Assembly: GCA_003342895.1 (NCBI GenBank)
Contig: PTFA01000400.1
Span: forward strand, 296,857-360,856
Direction of reading: 5' to 3'
DNA length: 64,000 bases
Origin: Casuarius casuarius
Taxonomy: Eukaryota > Chordata > Aves > Casuariiformes > Casuariidae
In this document: positions 14,193-25,700 of the stretch, piece after piece
Layout: each line of letters opens with the position of its first letter
Numbering within the stretch: position 1 is the first letter of the stretch
Program-made: the position numbers and the translations under genes
Notes under the pieces: generated by a model
Told to the model about the DNA's origin: nothing
Databases searched by the model: none
Seen by the model: the letters and a program-made list of their open reading frames with translations, nothing else

Positions 14193-14351
14193 CTTATTGA
14201 AGACCCAGATCTCCCCGTTCACTGTCGGCCTGGGGACACCGTGTCCGTTGTAGTGGAAAAGGACCCGCTCTTCCTTGGCATTTCGACGTAGAGACGTACA
14301 CAGTTTCTTAACTTCATCCACCGTAGGATCAAGACTCTGCTTGTATCTGGC
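14193..14351 (-). CDS. RPTOR: RPTOR coding exon 4 (residues 117-169, caspase-like His region)
   Basis: This 159-base exon encodes [40 protein letters not shown] and [13 protein letters not shown]. The block FHYNGHG places Gly152-His153-Gly154 where caspases and related clan CD proteases carry their catalytic His-Gly. Raptor is known to have this fold, but no protease activity is established for it. Both exon boundaries are phase 0. The splice sites are weaker than those of the neighbouring exons: the acceptor ACATTTTATGTTACCAG has a poor pyrimidine tract, and the donor is AAG|GTGCGTC. Ile164 replaces the Val I recall from human Raptor, a conservative change. Confidence 0.97.
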
Positions 14352-15039
14352 CTGGTAACATAAAATGTAAGTTAATCATTTTAACTGTAAACACAAATCT
14401 ATTTAAGATGCATGCATCTATTCAAGAAGGAAGTACGCACAAACTGGCATGTTGGAAAAAGAAAATATAAAACATTTGCTAGACAGCTGAATAAACAAAA
14501 TGTCTGTTATTTGGTGTGTGGGAATGCACACACACATATAGTAAGAAGACAGGTATGAGTTACTTCACTACGTATCTCTGAACTTTGATCCATCTCCTCC
14601 AGGGACTGCTAATGTTCAAAATGCCTTAGAAAGGTCAAATACATTTTCAATATTAGTCAGCATCAAAAATGACCCTGTACAATTCTCTAATCCTCAGATT
14701 TGCACCCTGTGAACCTCCAAATGAACAAAACTCAAAGACATAAAAATGTACAAGTCTGATATTCTGTAAACCTCAGATCCCACACTGAACTGCTTTTTCC
14801 CTCCTATTGAGAAAAGGACATGGTTCTTGCTTCAGGCCTTGAAAGCAATGGAAAAACCAAGTTGCAGGGCAGAAAGGTTCAGACCGGTATCCGACACGGG
14901 ACTGCAGTAACCACAGCAGCACCCTCCTCTTCCCAAATCCCGACTCCTTAGTTCCGCGGCATAAGGGAATCCCCTTTCAGTAATGAGACACACGTAAAAG
15001 AAGCCCGGCCAACACCTCAGCAAACATATTAAACCTAAA

Positions 15040-15260
15040 TGGAGTTGTGCCACTTCGAGCTGGACCCGCAGCAGACCCGAGAGCCTAGAGCCACCAGCCA
15101 GGAGAGTCCCAGCCTGGCAGAGGGGAAGGACACCGGGCCCACGGCCCGCCGGCAGCGGACCCCAGCGCTCATCCCGCAGCCCCGGCGGCGGGGTGCTTCT
15201 CCTCCTTCCCGGCGGGACAACACCGACTCCGCAAAGAAGGGAAAGAAAGGGGAACCGCAG
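15040..15260. other. CpG-rich intronic patch
   Basis: This patch lies in intron 3, 0.7 kb from exon 4, with dense CpG at 15130-15230 (CCCGCCGGCAGCGG, CCCCGGCGGCGGGG). The second block is a near-perfect inverted repeat. No gene is recognised. Confidence 0.4.
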
Positions 15261-15637
15261 TGAGATTCGAGCGGAGACTGGAACAAGGACACGGAAGGAA
15301 AAAGAAAGGGAAACAACCTTTCCTTTCCACTCCCTTCACTCCTGCACTTGGAAGCAGTACAGGCAGGAACGCAGAATTTTTAAAGCTCCTAATGAAACCT
15401 CTGTACTATCTCCAGCATTTCTCGTAGAGCTATGTACATATGGGGGCAGAACTGAGCAAAAATGGTAAAGCATAATCCTATACAACTGGAATACAACAAG
15501 CGTAATACAACGTGAAAAAATTTAAGGCAAAAGGTTTGGCTTCAAAAACAAAAATGGCTAATTTGTTGCAATTACTCATGCTGCCTACTCCGCCAGCAGA
15601 CATTTTCAGTAACGACTATACTCTGAATCACAATAGC

Positions 15638-15667
15638 TCATCATCATCATCATCATCATCATCATCG
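15638..15667. repeat. (TCA)n microsatellite
   Basis: About ten perfect tandem copies of TCA (equivalent to ATC) lie in intron 3. It is likely polymorphic in length. Confidence 0.97.
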
Positions 15668-18600
15668 CTACTAGGCTAGAAATGCTACTACGTTTCAACA
15701 GTCCTTGCCTCCCCTTCACATAAGATGCATATAGAGGACAGCTGAATAAACCTATAGCTGTTTGAGAAGTAACTAGTTACCTGTAGATACTAAGATGAAC
15801 TACACGGACCTGCAGAATTACAGAAAAATAAATGAATGCACAGTCAGCAAGTATATGACAGTTTCATTCAACATTAGGTAATAGACAAAAACAAAAAAAA
15901 AGATTCAAAACAACCTAGCATAACATTAAACTTTTAAATTAACTCATTAACTACTAGCTGTTAAGGTCAGGCACCACATTATCCAGGCTGTAGGTGTCCC
16001 CAGCCCTGAAGGAAAAAGCCTACTGGTTACAACTCTGTCGTTAATGTGGCCACAAATAAATGTGATAATTATTACATTTCATAATCTCGTCCCCACTACT
16101 TTATGCTTTATGACAGTGCCATTCTGATAAACAAAGTGCGCACGAGTCCCAGGGACCTAGCACTCACACAGCGGGGTAAAGAGAGGGTAACTGAGCATCA
16201 GCGGCTTCTCTTGTTCCTGGAAAAATTTGATATTCAATATCATTACAACTTTGGCTGTGGACACTGTATTATCGTTCCTAGCTATATCAGCCTACGAGCG
16301 TGTAAATCTTAGCACATTTCTATGTTGGGAAAAAAAAATTGCTGTAAGAAGTCAACATTTTGAATACACTCTTACTCAGATATGTTCAAGATTCCTAAAT
16401 AGTAGCTCCTTCGTCATACTCAAAGATGCATTTTTTTGAAGCCAGGCCAAATAATAACAGCCTGTTAAATGCGCCTTGCAAGATAAAAGCCTGTTTCTCC
16501 TTTTCTCCTCCAGACCTATGAAGAGAAACTGATAATCCAGAATCACAATGGCCTAAAAAATTAATGCTGACGTAGTGAAACAAAGAGCTAAGCGTAAGAG
16601 TAGGACAACTGTCAACATACCTCCACAAAAATCCGCTTTTGAAAGCCTGCTTATAAATCAAGGTCTCAGGCTAGGGCTTTTTAAGCTTTCTATGATACTC
16701 AGAGATACAAAGGTCTAAAAATATCATAGTAAGAAAGGACGAAGCACATTATGTAAAATAAAAATGTTTTGCTTATCTGTGTAGCTTGAAAAATAGATAT
16801 CATGCTGCTCAACTAATAGTCAGCATTTCCAGCCAATAAGCGAGACGGATACGCTGAAAGGTATCATTTACAAGACTGCAAGCATGAAGCAAAGCAAGCA
16901 AAAGGAAAGAAAGTGTAAGAAAGAGAACCAGTGGTTGGATGCTGATACCTTTTGGGGGCTTTCATAACAGGTAAAGAGCCCGTATTAATCTCAGCACAGA
17001 CCCTGTCTGTCTCTCTCCTTTCAGTGTTGTTATAAAGGTGCTGATTTGCAAAAGTGCACACCTTAAATCACATTCTGCCTGCTGGCACCTTTACAAGACA
17101 CTATAACTGGAGTGGTGGGTCATTTTTCAATTCCTTTTAAATAAATAAATACATACACACACTCATTGGGACACTCCTCACATCCTTTTAGCATAAATGT
17201 TAAATACAGCTGGCAATGAATGGAGGTGAATTCATACTGTAAAACAAAAGCCTATAGATTTAAAGATCCAAAATGTAAACATATCATTTACACATTTATA
17301 AACACAAAGCTGAGAAGAGTGAAAAGGAGAGAAGGGAGCCCGTAAGTGAGCAGACAAGCACCTACCTACCAGCTGAGGACATTCAGGCAGGAATTCATCA
17401 AGCACCATTCACGTGCACACTACCACACCGGCTATCGGAGTGGCTAACTGGACCATGCCTTGTCTTTTTCGTGTTTTTTTTTTTCCTTCTAATATCCTCA
17501 AGGCTTTTCTCAACAATGTGAGGGGGGGAAAAAAAGGAGACCAAGTACAGAAATTGCAAGAGAAGGTCAGGGGTTGTTTGGCTGATTGGGGAGAAGGGGT
17601 GCTAGGTGTGGGGGAGAGGAGAAGGTTACTCTGCGGGATAGACTACAGTTTTTAATAACTTTTAAAAAGTGACCTAAGGTTTTCCTTCCGGAACAGGACT
17701 ACAGAAACAGAAGGACTTTGAGGAAAACATACAGAAAGAGCATAAAAACCTTGATTTTTGTTTTTCCTCTCCATTCATGATCATTTTAGCCAGATGTCAG
17801 ACTGCCAAAACAGAAGTTTCCCAAATTCTGTCCCTGTTACTGCGAGATGTCAGAGACGATTTAAATGTCACTGACACTAAATCAGCTGGCAGAAATACAG
17901 ACCAAAGAAATCATCCAACAACTGCAGAGCTCAAAGCTTCATTTATTTGCAAACAGATATACTTCTGCTCTATCACACACTTTGTCAACTTAGTGCTTTT
18001 TCAAAAAAAGCATGAAGGCATGCGCATCCCTGTAAAGCCTTAACTCCACGGCCTGAGCCATGCTCTCTTCCTCAGGATGGAAGACTTTCAAACTCGAAAG
18101 GAGAAGGCAGACAGAAGAAGCAGCAGAAAGACTGAAGAAGCATTAATCCTCTTAAAAGTATAGCCAGCAAATCTGAACTGTTTTACAGTGCTGCTTTATT
18201 TCTGTGCAACCACAAGGAAGTCGGCTCTGGAGAATTCCCATCTGCAATCAGAAACGTTTAGCACAGAAGGCGCAAGTGTTTCTTCTCCTGCAACCATTTT
18301 TCTTCTTTAGCAAAACAGGCTAAAGAGCAATCTTGAAAGAGATAAACTACAGTTTGCATTAAACAAAAATTACAATTCTTATTGTAATACTTATGTTCTT
18401 GATCTTTTATTTAAGAGCTTCAATAGGAGCTTCACAAATGCTCCCATACTAATGAGAGCAGGCTGTTTTTCTAAGGGAATTGAAAGATGGTCTTTAGCAT
18501 GATGCAGGTGCATGTAACATTGGTCATTTCCTGCTAAACAAGAACAACACATTTACTGTGCGACATTTCTAACTGAACATCATTAGCTACTGAATTTTGG

Positions 18601-19539
18601 GTAGAAAAAACTTGCAGAATATTTTATACAGCATCAGTTACAATGGATAAATAATAATTAACTCCAGATCTTCAAAAGATGCAAAGCTTCCTTTTAGAGT
18701 ACAGAAAAAATATTTTAATTATGAAAACTCCTGAATTTAAAGAGTTTCTTATGCTTCTTTCCATCTAGGCCTCTCCAGTCATTTCTGTGTTCACGTTGAA
18801 GTGAGGAGGTGTGTTAGGACAACAGTCTGCATTGCAATCGAGAACCACAATCATACTTTAAGAACAATTTTGATGTCGTATAGCTCAATTTCTTTTGCAT
18901 TCAGCTCCTTCCACCACTGCCTTTACGACATCCTGAGAATCAGTGCAGCAGGTCTTATTCCTACGGTGAAATCAAGTGCATTTTTTTCCACTATCACACT
19001 GTATCTGCAGCTGACAAGTATTTTTTCTTATCAAAAAATTTGCCAAAGGATGCGAGTGTGCAAAGTTGTTACACCTTTCATTTTGTTAAGATTAAAGTGG
19101 ACTAAAATGCAACATTACATGCTAACCCCCAGGCTGCTGTTCCTGCCGAGCGCCAGGGAAGACGTTAAGGACGACCATGCCTCTCCAACAGCACACTCGC
19201 ATTTAAGCTATGAAATGTGTAAACACCAAAAGAGGCAGCACACGCTATTCAGTTCCCGCTTGCACGGACACTGACAGAGTTTGTCGTCCATATAGCCCTA
19301 CGACACTACGTAGATTGTCTGGGGAACAATATTTATTACAAATATTTGATTTTAAAATTTCAGGAAAGCTCTGGGACGGAAGTCTGATTTCTGGTATTAA
19401 AAAAAGTATTGTATGAGGCATTTAGAGAAAAACAGCGCCATGGCTCCAGAGCAGCCTGCATCAACCAGCACCTGCAGCACTCCTCTCGTCCCTAAGCTGA
19501 ACGGCCTTAACCGGCAAGACTAGCAGCAAATCCCCTAGA

Positions 19540-19690
19540 CGAAGAAGCTGCTGCTGCAGCCAGCGGCACGTGGGAGCTGCCGAACGCTGGTGCCGCGCGA
19601 GGGAGCGGAGCGCAGGGGACGGCCGCAGCCAGCGACCCAGCGCCGGCACGCAGCAGCCCGGGGCGAGCACCCCGGGATTTGAACGTGGAG
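19540..19690. other. CpG-rich intronic patch
   Basis: This stretch in intron 3 contains GCCGCGCGAGGG, GGCCGCAGCC and CCGGGGCGAGC blocks with many CpG sites, and is flanked by AT-rich DNA on both sides. Open frames in it are shadows of the GC content. Function is unknown. Confidence 0.4.
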
Positions 19691-21974
19691 GAAGACAGAG
19701 CAAGAATAAGATGAATAAAAATGGAGAATATACTAGTAAAGGTCATTTTTTTCAATCACAAAGAATAGTAAATTACTCCTACCATGATGAAATCAAAGCC
19801 ACCATCTTTGAGAGAGAAAACATGGATTCTCTCAAGCCAAGATCTATCAGGAGGGATTTAGTTCTTTCAAAGGATAAATAAAACACCCACATGGTTGTTG
19901 ATTAGCAGGCGATACAGCAGCCCCTCCAAGACGAGCCTGACTAGAGGGGAAAAACCAGCTCACTGCGTTCATCAGTTCCCACCCTACTGGGAAACGTCAG
20001 TATTTATCGGCTGCATAAAGTAATTCCCACAGTTCTGTGGATTTTGTGCTTAAATTAATGGCTCTGCTTTGAAACCTTTACCTAATTACAGATTTTTCTT
20101 CTACTTTGAAGGGGGCCAAGACAAATCAAACCTAATCAGGAAGGCTCCAAGTGGGAAGCCCCTTTCCCAGCATCTCTCAAGTTATGCTCAGACCAGCAGG
20201 AACTGCAGAAGTTGCTGATTTTGTGATAAAGCGCTGCTGGTATCGTCCGAGAAACCAGAACCTGACTCATTATTTGTCTTGCAGACTCCAGCGTGCTCAG
20301 CCCTGCCAGGTGCTGAGTTCGGGGAACTCACCTCAGGATTAGGTCCTATAAAAAGAAGAAATGGAGAGTTCTGAAGGTGACAATTTGAGGACAAGCGATT
20401 TTAAGTTGCTGATGTTGCCTACCCCATTAATGGACTATGGTAAGAAGAAGGGTTTGGAAGCCAGGCTGAGTTTCTGTCCTCATTTGGCACCCGTCAGCCC
20501 TGCAGAGTGACAGACGCATGCTGGAGCACCAGGGCATTTTCCTCAGGGAGATTAATTTTTTCCCTCCTGAAACCACAAGAAGAAACCTATCTTCCCACCA
20601 GAGTTGCAAAATTCAAGCCCTGATTCTTCGTTTTCCTGCAGCCTAAAACCTCTGCCCTGGTTCCCGAAAGACCCCACAACAGGGACCAAAGCGTGTGTGC
20701 GACTCGGTGGCAGAGCAGCAACACCTGCAGCACAGCAGGCGTGAACTGCAGGGAAAATGCATCAGTTGGCATGAATAGGCTTTAGTATTCACAAATCATA
20801 ATTTGCCATAACATTTGGCATAAATCCTAAAGTTGCTCACCTTTTATCACTAAGAAACCTTACTAAAACTGATGGGCATGACCTCCATAAAAATAAATTC
20901 ACGTTTCTACATTTTATATTGGCACGTGATCCCAAAATTGCTTTCCCTAGTAACTTCATCCTGGTGAGGTGTGATGCTTTTGGTTAGTTTGGATTGGAAA
21001 TCTTCAGGATAGCTACATTCTTCAAAGCTATCATAAAGATACATTAACGTTGTAAGATGTGAACAGCTATATGGAGGGTAAAGATGGTCAAACTGTGCGG
21101 GTGCAGAAAAGGCATCATCTGCACAAGGACAAAAGCTCCACATTTAAAAGTTAAGAAATTCTCAGATATAACTTGGTTAAGCAGGATTTAAGCCTGTACG
21201 CCCCTTGGACAGCATTTCACAGATTAAGCTGTTCAGGCTGTTTGGAGTGGAGTGACAGGGCAAGAAAGGAATAGCTAAGATACAAAAGTACTTTGACAAA
21301 CACTGAGGAATGCCTTGAAACTCATCATGCAAGGACTAATGAAGTTCTCCAAGAAATCATAACTCTGCTCCTTTAGCACCGTCCACATCTCCTCTTCTCT
21401 CGCTCCCTTCTCTCCGCAAGGGCCAGGAAGGCCCTGTCTGAACACGCTAGCATGTAAACAAGACCCAAAATAGGAAGGGGTCAAGTACGACAACTTTGCT
21501 CTTCTTGAGAGACTACCTGCGCGCTGCCGTACCATCCTCCATCTGAAGAAGTCCAGTTTTGTCAACAGGAGAAGCTACTCCAGCATTCAACATCTCAGCT
21601 GCCGACTGAAACAGACACTCTTCTACACTTCCTTACAGAAGGAACCACATGCACAGTCCTTCCCAGAACAGATAACAGTTTAAAATATAAAATATATCAT
21701 TTTGATGAAGATTTTTTTAAAACAGGTATCGGCTGACAAAGAGTCCCACATGCAAAACAGCAGATAAAAAGCTAAAAACAAATAGTTGCAGAGTTCCATA
21801 CTGCTACAGGTAAAATGAATAAAAGGGAATCAGTATGTTTGTAATATTTGAAGTTTTAAAATTCACTATAACACAGAAAAAGAAAAAGAGTAAACTGTCG
21901 GTTGATACTCAGGCATGAACAACACAAAAACAGCAAAGTGCAGAATAAGAAATTTTTCAATCTCATTGCTTAGT

Positions 21975-22245
21975 CCCATATAATCTTGGAAAACAAGGCT
22001 GGGTTGGAGTTTGTGAAGTAATCTAGTCCAGTCCCATCCCAGGCGTCCCGATGCAGAATCCCTCCAGTCTGTATCCTTCCTGGCAAACGTTCGTCTAACC
22101 TATGCTAAAGGCTTCCAATGGCAGATGCTCAGAAGCCTCTCAAGGCAGTGAGTTTCCAGCACTTGTCATAAAAGTTTTTTCCTAACGTATCCTAACTCTT
22201 CCTTGTAATGATGCACAATAATCCTTTCTACCTTATTCTTCAAGG
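21975..22245 (-). mobile_element. Degenerate CR1-like LINE 3' fragment in intron 3
   Basis: The plus strand contains GGCTGGGTTGGAGTTTGTGAAGTAATCTAGTCCAGTCCCATCC. This resembles the reverse complement of the CR1 3' end (TTGGAAGGGACCTCTGGAGATCATCTAGTCCAACCC). About 130 bases later come TTTCCAGCACTTGTCATAAAAGTTTTTTCCTAACGTATCC and CTTATTCTTCAAG, which follow the next CR1 landmarks in order. The copy is minus-oriented, the same as RPTOR. It is short, 5' truncated and strongly diverged, so it is old. The boundaries are approximate. Confidence 0.75.
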
Positions 22246-22595
22246 CAGTTCTCCCGCTCAAGGTGAACCTCGGCGTAAATGGGACAGCACACGATGCCGC
22301 GTGGCTGCCGCACCGTCACTTAGGTCAGATTTGAATCCCAGTTTCCAAATGAAGATACATTAAACCTCGCTCTTTACCATGCACACAGACAGCCTACTTA
22401 ATATGATTTAATTAAAAGGATTAAAAGCAATCTAATTATTCCAAGAGAATGTTTTTGGAACAATGCCCAAATCTGAAAAACAGAAATATAAAATTCCTAA
22501 CAAAGATATAAGTTATTAAAACAATAGTAAAGAAGGCAGCAGGTCCAAAGGCCAGTCGGGGCGAGTGTGCTATCTATCTCAACCGCATGCATACT

Positions 22596-22635
22596 GCACG
22601 GAGAGCTACGCTACCGCATGGAGAGCTGCGCTACT
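22596..22635. repeat. Two-copy 20-base tandem duplication
   Basis: The unit GCACGGAGAGCTACGCTACC (22596-22615) is followed directly by GCATGGAGAGCTGCGCTACT (22616-22635), with 17 of 20 bases identical. The flanking bases 22636-22655 show only a weak third similarity. The duplication lies in intron 3. Confidence 0.85.
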
Positions 22636-22728
22636 GCTCAAAGCTGCTGTGGTTGTTCCATGATCCAGTTCAGCCAGGATGTTCTGCGAGGCCAGAGTGG
22701 TCAGCCTCTAGGGCAAAAAAAAGAGGTT

Positions 22729-22747
22729 AAAAAAAAAAAAAAAAAAA
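22729..22747. repeat. Poly(A) run
   Basis: About 19 consecutive A residues on the plus strand follow a shorter run of eight A's at 22715-22722. No polyadenylation signal or recognisable retroposed transcript precedes it, so I list it only as a homopolymer. Confidence 0.9.
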
Positions 22748-25700
22748 GCCTAATGGAAACTCTTGGGGCAACTCTGAGGAGCTCTGAAGCCCAGCCACCC
22801 CGAAACAGATGCTGTAATGCTGAACCTGCACGAACAGTTACCACTTTGGGGCTGGGTTGGAAGGATCACTGAAAGGAGTCTCGAAGTACTCTCTCTTACG
22901 CACAGACACAGACTTTGCTCTAGGCTTTATCATTTTCCAAAGGCTCCAGAATTTCTCACTAGTCACCTGCAATGCTGTATCTTAAGGCACGTAACTGGTA
23001 AGCCCACAGCATGATGCCATGTTCTTTCCACTATTTAACTATTAACAAATTATGTTCATTCATTTTCAAATTGCTTCATTGGCCACACCACCAGTTAAAT
23101 AATTAGAAGACTTTCAGCTAGGCCCAAAATTTGTTTTAGAGAACACTATGCATTAGTGTTTGTAACGGCCACTGCAAGGTGACTTAACAGGAGACAGCAT
23201 CGCATGGCAGTTAAGAGGCTATTCCTTCCGATTCAACTTGCACGGAGGATGATAAAGTCAGGCCCACATCTTATAAGGAGGAAAGAGAAAAGAGAAGGGA
23301 TTTATTAAGCAATCATTAAAAGAAACAGTTTACTGGTTTGTAAGATATTCCAAAATACTGGGTTCTGAAATGACAGGAAGAACTCTTACAGAAGGTCTAT
23401 ACTCAGTTTTTAACCAAAGAAGACTGCTCCAGGTTGAAGCTTTGAGATCCAAAACTTGCTACTCAGCGGCATGTCGATGGTACTGTGCGAAGCCAGCCCT
23501 GGAAGGAAGCACGCCTACCCCAGGTCCTTCTCCCCAGCTCCAACAAAGCAGAGGAGTAACTTCAGAAACAGATTATTTCTACAGCAGATGAAAGAATTTA
23601 CTCAGTTTAGGGGAGGGGACTCCTGGGATTGCCACGCTATTCTAGCCCCTGGACGCCCGCGTTCCCGAACGTCACCTCTTCATCGTACACAACCACCGCA
23701 GCAAGTCCCCGTGACTCGACTGCAAACGCCACCCTGCAGGTAACTCCAGCGGCCGCCTTCTCCGACAGCAACACGAACACCCGACCGCTGACGGGCCACG
23801 GCGCAGTGTACGGCAACACGCCCGCAGCGGGGCGTAAGGGCAAGTGTCCATCACCATCGGCAGCGTTAGAGCATCCAGACTCATCTCATATTCAAAGCAT
23901 CGAATAAAACCCCTGCAGCCCGAGACGATTCTCGGATGTTGGAAGATCTGTTAATGAACACTATTAATGACGAACACTAAGAATTCGAGATTTAGTTTGC
24001 CTTAAAGTTGAAAAGTTAGAATTGAATTAATTCAGAGTCCACATTTTAGGGGCAACTGTCAGTTTGATGCAACATGTTCCTCAGAACGTCTGGAACAAAC
24101 TCTGACTGAGACATGTAAAATATGCCTATATATGTCAAACAACTTTACAGCCACATACTTGGATGACTATGTTGTGCCGCGTAGCAAAGCAACATCACTG
24201 ACATTTTAAATTTTTAAAACTACTGAACACTCTGGAAACATATAAAGTAACGAAACAGAATATTTCCAAAAATGAAAGCACTACTCTTCCCAAGTGAAAT
24301 AAAACTCAAAGATTGGTGGTACCGTTATTTTATTTAGCTTAATAAAAGTTCTCTTTCAGTTAAGTGTGAGTAATATAATCATTCAGAAAATGAAAGGGAC
24401 GAACAACGAGAATGTGTATTCAAAATCAACTATGCTGAAAACACTGGAGAACAGTGGAGATGACCAGAAAAGTTTAAACCTACCTCACACCTATACGCAC
24501 ATGCTTCCGGCTTGATTTTCATCCTTTCATAAAAACTCTGCCAATTTGCATCTCCACTACAAATGCAACAAAGTAGGGAGACAAAGAGTATCTCCTCTTT
24601 TATACCATTTCAGAGCTATTCACCAAAAAGACTATCTCAACATACCTTTATTAATTATTACAGCTTAACTGTTGATGAAATCAAAATATTTTCATCTGAT
24701 CCACACTGCTTCCCTTTCTGTATTTTTATTAGATAATGAAGATTAAGGAACTATAATTGACATTTACAGTGTTTTGGCATAATGCTCCGCACTGAATGTT
24801 GTATACTAGTCAAATTATGTAATGAAAAACTTTGTTCCCATGCTAAGTATGGGCAGTTTTTTGACTTTTAGCCTTACGACATAAAAACAGATTGAAAATG
24901 CTATGTATACTGTATATACGGGTATATTATAATAACAATAGGTTTCTATATAGCTGGTCATACAACAGGCAGTTCAAAAGAGCTCTTGATAAATACTATT
25001 CTTAACCTACAGGTTTCACAGTGTAGAAGCAAATAGCTAGTGACATGAAAAACTGAAATAAGTCCTTGTATATAAATACTCCTTATCAGGCAATTTAATT
25101 CAGCGATCAGTATATTAAAGTCTGACTTTGAATCCTGGTATAGGAAAAAGCAATTCTATACGGCAATGCTGCTCTACCTCACTACATGGGGTAACACCGA
25201 GTGGTACCTATACGTTAGTGATACACGATACCAAGGCGGCTCGACCGGACCTCAGCGAAGCCAACGCCAGCCTCAACCTTTAAGAGTGCTGGATTTTTGC
25301 AGAGGGAGGGGCAGGAACATCTTTTTGTTACAGTCAACCTGAGGGCTATAAAAAGACTTTAAATGAAGAACTCTTCATAAGGAGAGTATAAATATATAGC
25401 AGACCAGACTAAAGGAAAATTACCCTCAGTGCCACTGACAGAAATAGAGATAATAACTTTTGTGGATAGCCAGGATCACACGTCTGCCGCATGACCGCCG
25501 CAGCCGAGAACGCCGGACCGGGCGAACCCAGGTTACAGCCGCCTCCAGATGCCCTAACGAGTCAGAACTTGCTGCAGTTTCCAACAGCCTTTCACACAGT
25601 TTATGAAACTAGATTGAAAGTAGAGAATGAAACATGCATTTATTTTTGCATGGCAAGGAACTCCTTCAAATCTCCACGCATTTAGACTACAAAAGCCCTC

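Noticed and set aside
15638..15667. Short regular repeats considered as a CRISPR-like array
   Set aside because: It is a plain trinucleotide microsatellite without spacers, in a vertebrate intron.
18801..19274. 157-codon plus-strand open frame in intron 3
   Set aside because: No domain or conserved motif is recognisable, and amino acid use resembles translated noncoding DNA.
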